Assembly: GCF_037038585.1 (NCBI RefSeq)
Contig: NC_092541.1
Coordinates: 2,787,445 to 2,851,444 of the forward strand
Reading direction: 5' to 3'
From: Patagioenas fasciata
Taxonomy: Eukaryota; Chordata; Aves; Columbiformes; Columbidae
Length of the DNA: 64,000 nucleotides
Part shown: piece by piece, positions 9,514 to 19,931 of the stretch
Layout: every line of letters starts with the position of its first letter
How positions within the stretch are numbered: position 1 is the first letter of the stretch
The notes under the pieces: generated by a model
The model's input: the letters and a program-made list of their open reading frames with translations, nothing else
Database searches by the model: none
Told to the model about the DNA's origin: nothing
Program-made: the position numbers and the translations under genes

Positions 9514-12500
9514 TGTGCGAGGAACCATCGAACCATCCGGCCCCAGTCCCCGAGCTGCGAGTGGGGGCTGGAGGGTGTGATAGGAGCAGCCAGGGCTGAT
9601 TACACCATGGGTATCATCAAAATATCCTCATACCGTAACCCCCAGGGCTGCTTCCCTGCAAAGGTCACCGCAATTATTTATGTCCCCTTCGTTCATAACT
9701 CTCTGGCGGGGGTGGCAGAGGGGATGAGGGGACAGCCGAGGGGACGTGGCGAAGGTGACGGCTCCGAGAATTCGCCGGGAACTCACAAAAACACCCGTTT
9801 TCTTCACACCCGCTCCCCAAAGCCCATCCCTGCCAGCCCCACAGTCACGGCTTCGTTTCTCCAGCAGGATTTATGCTCCTGATGAATTGGTGACCCTAAC
9901 CACCCATCTTTCCCCTGAGATCGCTGCAAGGGCTGTGGGGAGGGGGCGAGGGACCCCCGGGGTGGGTGCACCCACTGTTGCGGGGCTGGGACGGGGAGCT
10001 GAGCCAGGACGGGGGGGTGTCCCCTCTGCCCCAGCCCCTGTCCCAGCCCCCAGACACCCCAGCTCGGGAGCAGGAGCCACAGCCAGGTCCCCCAGACCCC
10101 CCCACGCAGCCAAAATAGCTCCAAGGGTCCCAGAGGCGCGGGAAGCGGCGCAGGGAAGGGCAGCAGGGGCGGCAGAGCCGCAGCCGTCGCCAGAACGACG
10201 CTTGAAACGTTTCCTCCTTTGCATCCGCTCAGCTGCACCTCAGCCGCCGCCGTTTCATAAATACAACCCGGGTAGCGCAGGCTATAATTTGGTGATAGCT
10301 ACCCCAGGACATATCTAGATACACTTCTGTTATTTTAATTAAATACTGCATTATGGTTTGTGACAACTTCATCGCTATAGAGTAAATGAATTTGGAATTA
10401 AAGTCTTACTTAGGCATTTCACTACTTCCCCCCCCTCCCCTCCGTGTTACAAAGCAAAAGGCTATAAAATCAAGATGTTTGTTCATTTACAGATGGAGCA
10501 GCTTGGAAAAGGGGGAAAAAAAAAGGAGATAAGGCGAGACGGTGCAGAAGCGAGCGGGGAACGTTGGTGGCTTGTGAGCATCCGCAGGTGGAGCAGAGCA
10601 CTAATGAGGATGTGAATATTAATTGTGTGCGGTACCGTTATGCTCCGCTCCCTGAACCCCCTTTCCCGGCCCTGGGGTTTCCGTCTTGTCCATGATTTTA
10701 ACTGCAGGGAGGACAAAGCGCTGGAAGTTTGAGACCTTTGGGAATTCGGCTCTGGATGGACACGGCGGCCGGAGAGGCCGAGTTATGGCAAAGGGAAACT
10801 TCACGCCCAGGCCTGGGAGTTTCAATTCCATCCATCTATTAACTCGTCTCTAATGAAACTAGACCGTACGTGACATTTTGCAATATAACTGCTTTAAATG
10901 TTACCACATCAATTGGTTTAAATGTTACCCGCGCCTCATGAACCGAGAGATGGTTTTATAATTATCTCCGTCTCTCTCTAACGAACAAAGATTTCTCCAG
11001 TCTGCTGGTGTTTGACATTAGCAAAGGAAACAAGGATGCCTGCGCGGAACCGCGGCTCCACGGGCTCAGAGAAACCAAAATCGAGGGTGGCAGAGGCGCT
11101 GCCTCGCGCCTCTGGGCAAATCCACACCGGATTTCAAACCTTCCTCATCCATTTTGCTATAGATTTGCGATAGTTCCCCCGCTCAGGTCTCCTCTTGTTC
11201 CATCTATCGCCGATTAACCACCTCCCAAACCAAAACGACTCGCATCCATCTACCGCCCGCACCCGTATGTATGGATGGAATATGTAGATCCATAAAACGA
11301 CGGCAGCCCGGGAAAGTTATGGCCGGGGAGGGACGGGTTTAACGACGAGGCTCCGCTTTAATAATTCCTGTCACCGCAACCCCAAGTGAAATTTCCACTT
11401 CCATTTGCGAAATAAACTGGGGAATCGGCGGGCATTTGTTAACGCTAGAAACAAAAAGATTGGGTTTTTTGTTTGTTTGTTCATTCTTTTTTGCCACCCG
11501 TTTGAAATGGGGCATGGCAGGCAATGTCACCCCCGCTCCCCCGCACATCGGCGAGGGGGTCCTTACTAAATCTCTGCCTAATCAAGGCAGAGTTGACTCT
11601 GGAGGAGCTGCCGGTTCTAACGCTGCCTTTGGAAAATGGCAGGATTGTCACACTTAAAGACACAAATTTCCCCTGTAATATATTCGAATGGAAACCTCTG
11701 AATCCAATACTACATGGGCATATCTAATAAATTCACAATATTTCAGCCTCAACAGCCTACAACGGTTAGTTTTAAAGATTTATGTGGTAAAAAATTACTC
11801 GGTGATGAATATAGTTTATTCTGCGCAGTATTGGAGGGTATAAGGAATTAAACTACTGTCTTTAACAGTGAATTTATTATTACCTCTGTCAAAGCCAAAG
11901 TCTTTAGCAGCATTTATTATACATTTCAGTGCAAAATAAATGCTCAGGGTACGCCTTAAACCTTAAACCCCCCTGATTTACCACGTACCAGCCTGGGAGA
12001 AGTTCAGGGGTGGGGGGCACATTGGGAACTGGCACGGTGGCCGCTGTGGGGTGAAAACAGCGGGGTTGGGGCGAAATTTGGGACACAGCGTCAGAGACGG
12101 GCGGGGGGGTCCCCATGGATTGGGCGAAATTTGGGGCGCAGCATGGGGGCCGTGCGGGCGCAGCGTCCCCAGCGCTCGGCCACCCTTTTGTCCTCGCCTG
12201 CGATGGGTGTCCCCTCATTTATAAAAATTACCTGGGAGGAATGAGGCTGCCAGGGGCTTGTTCTGGACGATTGGCTCCCGCCGGGGGGGCGTGGGGGGAA
12301 GGATGGCCCTCGCTTGAATTTGACCGGTGGGTGACCGTTGCCTTCCAGCTGACCCCGCCGTCCCGTCCCCGTCCCTCCCAGAGGGGTTATTAATGGGAGC
12401 CGAACGCGGCGCAGCCCCGGGGGCCCATCCGCGCTGCCCACCCCCTCGGAGACCCTGGGGTGCAGCTGCACGCTGAGCCCCGACCCAGCTCGTTACACAT

Positions 12501-14045
12501 CGGCTCCATCGCCCAGCAAGGTCAGCACATGGGGGGGCTGCGGCCACCCCCCGTGGCCTCTCCCCACCAGCGAGATGGCCCCAAATCCAAGCAAAATGCC
12601 ACTAGATGTCACCACACGCCTTTCGCTGGAGGGTCGGGGTGTGGGAACGTGCCCCCCCCTTCCCACTCCCCCCCTTTCATTGGAAGCAATTGAGAGAATT
12701 AACTTATCCGGTTTTATGGCCGGCTTGTCACATCCAACTAAGCCCACTTAAAATAGGAAGTCTCGCTGCATTCGAATAATTATCATAACGTACAAATCAC
12801 TCAGCCAGGGGACAAGGGACCGATGCTGTGGACAGGGACACGGCGCTGGGGGTTTTGCTGGGATTGCTGCTTCCCCCCTCCCCAAATTGATCCCCCACAT
12901 ACGAGCCTGGCTGGGCTGCAGCAGAGGGCAGCGTGTTTGGGGGTGCTGAGGGGGGCACGGGCTCTGCGGCTTGGCCAGCTCTGCCTGAGACCCCTTAGCA
13001 CCATGATCCCCATGTCACTGGGGCCAACAAAGCACTGGTGGCCCTATGGGGGGCAACAAGGAGCCTCCTGCTCCAATCTGGGGGGTGACATGACAAGAAA
13101 AGCTCTTGAGGGTGGCATGTCCTGGACATGGCAGCGAAGGGGCCGCTCCCATGGGGGTGCAGGGGGTGACAACGCTGCCCTGGCCCTGGGCACCCCCCAA
13201 TGCAGCACCCACTGTGTTCCCCCTCCCTCCCGATGTCCACTGACCCCGCTACCCATGGTGGAAATGTCAGGCAGGACCCGCGCGGCAGCCGGCGCGTGTT
13301 TCACACACCAGATGGATTTTTATATGAGCTCCTATTTCATGTTCAGACAGAGCGACCGCGCTGCTGGAACGGCAGCCTCGGCGCTGCCGAGTTTGCTTCT
13401 GTGAGATTAATTCTGCGAAATTAATTGGGACAAGATTGAAAAGGAAATTAAAATGCAGCTGAGTGAACAGGCTTTTCAAACACCTTTCCCCCCTCCACCA
13501 GCTCCTCATCGCCTCCCTCCTTTCACCCTGGCCCCGCGCCGCCTCCGTTCTGCGGCGGCCGCGAGCATCCGTCGCACAAAGTAATTTACGGGGGAAAAGC
13601 TCTCAGGACCGATCGGTTACGTGTGAGGAAGCCAGCACAAGAGTCGCAATCTGGAGCCACTGAAGAGAGCAAAAACCCTGCCGTGACTCCAAGCTGTGTC
13701 CCCGAGCTGTTGCGGGGGGGACACCCCACCTGCTCGGCCATCGGTGGGGTGCACCGAGGCACCGCAGCACTGTGGGCGCTGAGGGCTGCGGGTGTCACCC
13801 CCAGTGATGGTCCTGGGTCACCCCGGTGTCACCCCCACCAGGGCTCTGACGTACGGACAAACCTCCGAGGGGTGGCTGGTGCTGCCACCGCCACTGTCCC
13901 GCCCATCACCGTGGCGTCTGGTCACTCGTGTCCACCCCGGGGACATCATGTGGCTGCTGCCCGGGTGCAAAGCTCAGTCTGGGTCTTCTTCTCGGCTATA
14001 AAACTTGGCCTTGGTCTTGAACAAGCCTGAGACTTGGGGCTGCTC

Positions 14046-14425
14046 TTCATCTCCAAACATCTGCACCCCCGCACTTTGGGTGCACTTGCGAAACACACCC
14101 AACAAAACGCAGCCCCCCAAGTTCGTCGCTGTTTCCGTGCCATATTGGGGCGCAAAACATCCTCAAGAAAACGCAACTCCCCAAGTTCATCGCCGTTCGT
14201 GCACCGTGTCAGGGCGCAAAGCGCGTTGCAAAACCATCGCCCGCAAAACGCAACCCCCCAAATTCATCGCCGTTCACGTACCCTCTTGGGGTACAAAGTG
14301 CGTCGCAAAACACCGTTAAGAAAATGTAACCCCCCAAGCGCATCGCTGCTCCCGTACCGTATTGGGGTGCAAAACATGTTGTAAAACACCACCCATAAAA
14401 CACAACTCAAGTTCATTGCTGTCGG
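14046..14425 (+). repeat. Degenerate ~64-77 bp tandem repeat, five copies
   Basis: The motif CCCCAAGTTCATCGC(CGTT) recurs with its core at about 14121, 14185, 14262, 14338 and 14411, spaced 64, 77, 76 and 73 bases. Each is followed by a GGGG(C/T)(G/A)CAAA box. Copies have diverged by substitutions and small indels, so the array is old. It lies in a SKAP1 intron. Confidence 0.82.
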
Positions 14426-14715
14426 CCAGGGCCACCCTGCTCTGGTAGAGACCGGTTGGGATCAGGACAGAGCCCTGTGGGGACAGACTGGGACAGGGTC
14501 ACAGGCACCGGTGGCTTCGTTCTTGCCCCCGCTAATGCGAAGTCGTAATTTATTCACCTGCGTGCTCTTGCCGAAGGGAGCCTTGGTCACACCCGGCTGA
14601 ACAACTCAATTACCCCTGTAATACCCGAGCAACAGCACGTACAAACTCCATTAGCGTGGAAAAAACAATAATAAAAATTAAATAATCTTGCTTTGGGGCA
14701 TTGATGGGGCAATCG

Positions 14716-14797
14716 TGGAGGGGGGAGCGGGATGCCGGGGTCCGGTTCCTGCGCGTCCGCGCAGGAACCGGACCCCGGCATCCCGCTCCCCCCTCCA
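14716..14797. repeat. Perfect 82-bp palindrome (40-bp arms, 2-base spacer)
   Basis: Left arm 14716-14755 and right arm 14758-14797 are exact reverse complements, separated only by TC. The arms begin TGGAGGGGGGAGCGGGATGC. In SKAP1 pre-mRNA this would fold into an uninterrupted 40-bp stem about 110 bases after the 5' splice site of the upstream exon. Perfect identity means either a very recent event or an assembly or sequencing artefact. Confidence 0.97.
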
Positions 14798-14906
14798 CCA
14801 AACAGCAAATTGAACTCTACACCTTGATTTTTACCAATTTCATCAACTCTTGACCTTGCAGTTGAGCCCCAGCTCCTTGGTAACGAACGTGGGGCGATGC
14901 TCTTAC

Positions 14907-15004
14907 CTTGCTGAGGATGTAGATGAGGTCTCCGCGGTGGAAGGAGAGCTCGTCGGGATACTCGCTGCTGCAGTCCCACACGCCTTGGTAGTAATTGGAA
15001 TAAT
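14907..15004 (-). CDS. SKAP1: SKAP1 exon: start of SH3 domain
   Basis: The exon encodes (D)[20 protein letters not shown], then [20 protein letters not shown] stands where most SH3 domains have ALYDY, as in mammalian SKAP1; [11 protein letters not shown] is the RT-loop end and diverging turn. The donor after Lys is GTAAGA, phase 0. The 5' limit is decided by phase: the preceding exon ends with one base, so the frame needs the acceptor CGAG at 15005-15008 rather than the CCCCAG four bases upstream, which would shift the frame. The segment before DYSNYY is QTR, not the Arg-Lys of mammals (see findings). The same exon carries the tyrosines known as a kinase target region in SKAP1. Confidence 0.93.
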
Positions 15005-16344
15005 CTCGCTGGGGACAAGCTGGGAACAAAAAAGAGAGGTCAGGGTGGCGGGGAATTCGATGGGGATGTGTTGAGGTTGTGGGGTGAGGTTTTTGGGGGA
15101 GAGGGGCTTGTGTGTGTTGGGCAAAGGGAGATTATTTGCTACTCGGTTCAGTTAGAGGCCGAAGATGCGCTGCAAGAAAAAGGGGCTGGTCAATAAATCA
15201 ACGCAAAAGCGAGCAGTAAATACATAAAAACACACCGAAAAACGTTGCTGTTTCAGAAAAGCCCGGATTAAAGCTCTTTACTACAAAGCACAAAGGGAGC
15301 TGGAAGTGCCGTCGCTCTTTCTTAAGTCCCTCAACTCCTTCTCATGCTCAAACCAACTGTCCCCAAGGTGGGGATCAGTGACCTGGTCAGCAGGGGACAT
15401 GTCCCCACCAGGGTAACGGCCACACCAGAGGCCACGGAAGAGGAGCACGGTTAATTACCAGCGGTATTTCCACAGGGGCTTTGGGAGGCTGCTCTGGAAG
15501 GTCACAACCACATTTATTTCCGAATTAAAGAAGCTGATTGCAGCCGATGGAGCAGGTCAGAGAAGGTCCCAAACCTCCCTGTCACGATGCAGCTCAGGTC
15601 TCGCTCAGCCTGTGAGTCTGAGGTGTGATCACAGTCTGCAGTGCAAAGGGAACACGTGAGCTGGCAACCGCTTGTTTTCCCACTTTCTTTTTGCGCGGGG
15701 GAGGCAAATGATCGGTTTGCTGAAAGCCGCGGGTTTGGGGTGATGAGAGCGTTGGCAAACGGTGCCGGCGCTGGGAAGCGCCCCGGGTTAACAGTGTGCG
15801 TGGGTTTTCTGGAAGAAGTCACAGCAGCGTTTCCAGAATGAACCATTTCCATCCTTGCCATCTCCAAACGGCATTGCCCAGCCCAGCCACGGGCCCGGAG
15901 AGCAGAGCCACCACAACAGGAGGGTCCCCATGGGACAGAAGCACCACGGCCGAGGAGCGGCTGCTCTGCTCACTTTGCCCCAGCACATCCAATAGATCCT
16001 TCACAGCAGCAAAAAAACACCCCCAAAGCCCCAAATTTCCAGTTCTCAAGCACACAGCACGACTGTTATAACACGCTGCTGGAGCAAGGGCGTCAGCAGG
16101 AGGCGGCTCTGGTGGCACCAGCACCGACGTGGGGGTGAATCCAGATGTCACGACACGGCCGCCTCCGTGATGTGACCCCCATGGATAATTAAACCCAGTA
16201 AAACCACGTTTTGCAGGGGGGGAGTTGAGCGCCGGGGCTGTACCAGCGGTCTGTGCCGCTCTGCCACACGCTGAACCAAGCCCAGAAAGCATAAATAGAA
16301 AATAGCGAGCACATGTTGGAGGAAATGTTTCTAATATGGTATAA

Positions 16345-16720
16345 GGGACCGAGCGATAAGGGTGCATCTGGAGTGCTGTGCCCAGATTTGATCACCTAAA
16401 TATGAAAAAGGACATTACAGAGATGGATAATGGCACAGCAGGGAGCAACTGGAATGACTCAGGGACTTGGGGAACTTAAATAGAAAGGCTGGGAAAAAAA
16501 AAAGAGTAGGTCTGCATCCTTTGGAAAGTATTAAAGGGGGAGCACAGAGTGGCGAGGAAAAGATTGGGAAGGGAATAGGAGGAGTAGGAGCTACTGAGTT
16601 ATTTAAGCTCGTGCTAAGTGCAGGAACCAGAGGTTGTGAACTGGAGATGGAAATATCAGGGTGTGTGGCACTGGGCAGGAGGCCGAGGCGAAGGAGCAGC
16701 CTTGGTAGGAACCAGCGAAT
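16345..16720 (+). mobile_element. Old CR1/L3-like LINE fragment
   Basis: GGAGTGCTGTGCCCAGATTT, then AAAAAGGACATTACAGAGATGG and an internal purine-rich stretch follow, with many changes, the shared 3' coding region of CR1/L3 LINEs (consensus block: single-copy GTGCTGTGTCCAG...AAAAAGGACATT...). No 3' tail or target-site duplication is visible. Confidence 0.55.
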
Positions 16721-17503
16721 TGTGTAATTAACACAAAAGGTCATTCTGGGAGGGTGTGAGGACAACACTGCGACGTGGAGAACAAGCCGCTATGGGGGAC
16801 GGTGGGTGGCAGCGACCTGCTGGTGTCCCCTGTGAGACCAGGCTGGGGAAAAGCAGCTCCGGTGGCATCAAAAATTCCAGCTGTTGGTAAAACAGAGATT
16901 TTGGAGGAACCGTGCGCATGAGCCTGGATGTGATACTCTGCCAATACAAAAGGAGAATGTTTTCCAGCCCACAGGAAGATCTGTGCTCCCAAAAGCTGGG
17001 GTGTTTTTTCCAGCCCCATCGGATGCTGGGATGGAAGGTCTCACCCCCAGCGCTGCCGGCGAAAGGTCGGGATTAATCGCAGCGGACAGGAGGATGCGTC
17101 TCGCTGACCGCGCAGATGGGCTCCGCGCTTCGCCACAACTTCAACAGCAACCAAGGTGTTTGTGCCGGCCACCGAGAATAGCTTGTTAAAATTAAGACTG
17201 TTTGCAGAAAAGGGATCCTGGCTCCTATTTCAGCATTTAAAGATGAGACCGGGCAAGGGAGAACATCCCTGCAGCCTCTCCATGGGACAGAGAACGTCCC
17301 TGATCCTCCCGACCTGCGGCTCCGGGCTGGGTGGGATGCGGATCCGGACGAGGCACCACAGGACTCGGGTGTTACCCTGGCTTAATTCTGCTCCCTGTTA
17401 GGGAAGAGAATTGTTTTGTTTTGTTTTGTTTTTCAATAAAAGCCCCAATGTCCCGTCCAGACATTTAAACCCGCGTTCAGGGCAGAGCCGTGATTTCAGC
17501 GCG

Positions 17504-17545
17504 GCTGATTTACACTGATGTAAGTGGGACGAGAGCCTGTTCCCA
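17504..17545. repeat. Fragment of ancient amniote palindromic repeat
   Basis: CTGATTTACACTGATGTAAG followed by GAGAGCCTGTTCCC resembles a low-copy element common in amniotes whose core is a CCATTGAAGTCAATGG palindrome flanked by CTGATTTACACCAGTGTAA. Assigned from memory of the motif only. Confidence 0.35.
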
Positions 17546-19868
17546 TGTTTATGGGCCTTGGGGTCATTAAGAAAACCAGCCAAATGTGACAAGCGCATCG
17601 TTTTCTGCTGCAGCCCCAGCAGCCCCGAGCGGGGGCTGTGGGAGAGGCACGATCTGCCCCCACCCCTGCGCTTTGGGCGCGTTGCTTCAGACGCCTGTTG
17701 ATGCTGAAACCTAATGACAACTGTCTGCAGCTCAGGGCTTTTCAGCACTGTGCTCACGCTGGGTGAAACCTCCTGCCACGCTAAGCGCAGGGACTGGAGC
17801 AGGAGGCTGCCAGACTTTCTTGTTTTGTAAGTAGAGGAATTTTGCCCTGTTTGAATGTGGCCGGTGAGCTCAGAGTCCGTCCAGCACAGAAAGCCGGGAT
17901 TAAGCAGCCTTGAGTGGAGCAAATGGGTGTCTTGGCAGGAGCAGCCTGAAGCTCTCAGCTGGATTTGCTGGGCCGCTCCAGCATCATCACATCCTTGTGG
18001 TTCTTCGAAATTAGAAACAATAGTTTTCCATTAGCCAAATGCTCATCTGGCGCTTTGGCCGTGTGATATAATTAAGAAATGGCCCGTTCCCTCCCTCCCC
18101 GCAGCCTGGCCTCTGCTCAAGGACTCGCGGCACCGCTTTGTCACCCTTGGTCCAGTTGGACAGGAGCACAAATTACCGCGGCAAAAGGCACGAGGACTGC
18201 GGTCCCCGGCGCCGCGATAACCTTTCCCACTTGAAGTGCAGCCCAGCATTGCAGAAGCAAGAGTCTAATATATTATTTAGTGTAAAAATAGACACAGGAC
18301 TTCAAGCAATCATGACAATGCTAATAACTAAACCAGTTATAACCATTAACAACAATTACAACCGCCAGGCAGATGCTAATGAGTACGAGCAGGGTGCTTA
18401 AGTGGCTGGCAGGGCTGTGACAGGCGAGAGCCAAAATCCTCAGGGTGGCCTTGGGGTGCGGGTTTGTCATGACCCCGCTCTGCGCCCGCTGTCCCCGCCA
18501 GCCGCACACCCACCGGGAGCTGCTCCGCTGCCGCCCGCTCCTGTGGGGCGATTCTGAAAGGCAAAGTAAACCGGCCGTGTGCTTGTGCACGTCCCAGCGC
18601 TTTCTGTTGTCCTCTCCCAGCGCCCAGGCGACTCCGTGGACAAACAGCCCCGCTTTAGGACCACAGAGTGGTTTATAAAGCTCGGGATGTTTGTCCTGAG
18701 CCCTGGGGGCCAGTACCGGCTGCAGCTGCCACACGCTCCAGTGGGCAAAGAAGTCGCCGTGTCAGAGGGTGGGAAACAAGCTCCGCAAAAGTATGAGGAG
18801 CAGCAAAACACTGGCTTGCTCCAGTCCCTGCAAGCAGCCAGGACTCACCCTTTGTCTATGCCACCAAGATTTGTGTAGAAACAGGACTGGGCGCCCTCCT
18901 GGGCTGGGGACAAACACCCAAGAGGGTTTGGCGTTGGGCAAAGGGAATCACTGGATCGCGCTTTCCAGAGGCACCGGGATGCTGGGCGTGGGGGCTCTCA
19001 GACTGCGGGTGGGATAAAGCAGCTGAGCTACACTTGGGCTGTTCATGCGTTTGGGAGAGCGCAGGTGTGCGTGACGCTGGTTCAACCACCGCCACCCACA
19101 GCACCCAACGCTGAACCCTCCGCTCTCCATCACCCAACCAGCGGGACGTGGGTCCTCAGCTGGGCAGGACCCCACAAGCCAGGCAGCACCGGAGCGGGAG
19201 GAGGGTGTGGGGAGCTCTCCCGAGCCGGCCGTGCCGGGAGGACGCGTGTTCCCTGCGGCAGAGCCAGGGCCGGCAGGAAGCGCCCGGCCGCTCCAGCCCC
19301 GGTTGCTCGGACACAAGCGTCGCTTTCCTGCTCCGGGGAGGAAGCAGCGATGGAAAGAAAAGCAGGTGGCACCAGGGAGGAAACAGACCTTCCGCTCCCG
19401 ACCCGCGGTGCGGGTCCTTGAGGAAAAAGCAGGGGTGGGGGCCCTGGCCGCTGCGGGCGGGCGGTGCAGGTTCCTGGGGTGACGGTGCCGCGTCCTTCCG
19501 GCTCCCCGCGCCCAGATCCCTCCCTGCGGCAGCTTCCTCTGGGCCGTGGTGACTTCCTGCCCTCTCTCTGGGTTATTCTACCCCAGCTCCTCTCCCTGGC
19601 CCCCCGGGATGCACTGGGATGGCTGGGTCACTCTCCATGGCCGTGCCTGCTGCCTGGCTCTGGTCTAGGAGATGCATCCCCCATGCCCATAGTGTGGAGA
19701 AGATGGGGAGAGCTCCCCAAGCCCGAGTTACCTGAACTTCACCAGCTGCAGCGTCTCTGTCACCCATGAATCTGCTCCTGGGGCCTCTCCCACCTTCCGT
19801 CACCACCCGCACCCCAGGCTGGACTCAGACCCCAACCTTTGGGCTGGCCCAGCAGGATGGGCTCTTAC

Positions 19869-19931
19869 CGCGTGTCTGGCTGCTCCCAGCATCCTCGCTG
19901 TCCTGTGCCAAGGGGGGGTCCAGCTCTTCAT
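19869..19931 (-). CDS. SKAP1: SKAP1 exon: acidic linker before SH3
   Basis: The 63-base exon reads (D)EELDPPLAQDSEDAGSSQTR plus one base in the frame dictated by both neighbours. It corresponds to the human DEEHDLEEDESGTRRK stretch: acidic, serine-rich, poorly conserved. Both ends are phase 1, with acceptor CCTCCCAG and donor GTAAGA. The alternative frame starting at the internal ATG gives an unrelated basic peptide and breaks the SH3 frame. This linker separates the YEVLP tyrosine site from the SH3 domain. Loss of this exon would keep the frame, so it could be skipped. Confidence 0.88.

Larger units (their letters stand above)
3524..14906 (-). other. SKAP1: SKAP1 last intron (11.4 kb): no exon seen
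   Basis: This intron contains a CR1 3' end (about 7496-7826), a 47-bp minisatellite (7830-8828), a (TG)n tract (9479-9513), a ~73-bp degenerate repeat (14046-14425) and a perfect palindrome (14716-14797), listed separately. AT-rich, homeodomain-site-rich patches stand out from GC-rich surroundings at about 4320-4490, 5510-5660, 6770-6930, 9000-9130, 10240-10480, 10850-10990 and 11690-11940. They are candidates for conserved regulatory DNA, not shown. No other reading frame has family features plus splice sites. Confidence 0.6.
15005..19868 (-). other. SKAP1: SKAP1 intron (4.9 kb): no exon seen
   Basis: Holds an old CR1/L3-like fragment (16345-16720) and a fragment of an ancient palindromic repeat (17504-17545). 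An AT-rich patch lies at 18260-18375. A very small extra exon between the flanking SKAP1 exons cannot be excluded. Confidence 0.55.

Noticed and set aside
15005-15008. Use of the upstream CCCCAG acceptor (exon 14907-15008)
   Set aside because: It would shift the frame relative to the preceding exon, which ends in phase 1; the downstream AG gives a continuous SH3 frame.
19869-19931. Reading the 63-base exon from its internal ATG frame
   Set aside because: The peptide is unlike SKAP1 and the phases of both neighbouring exons would not fit.
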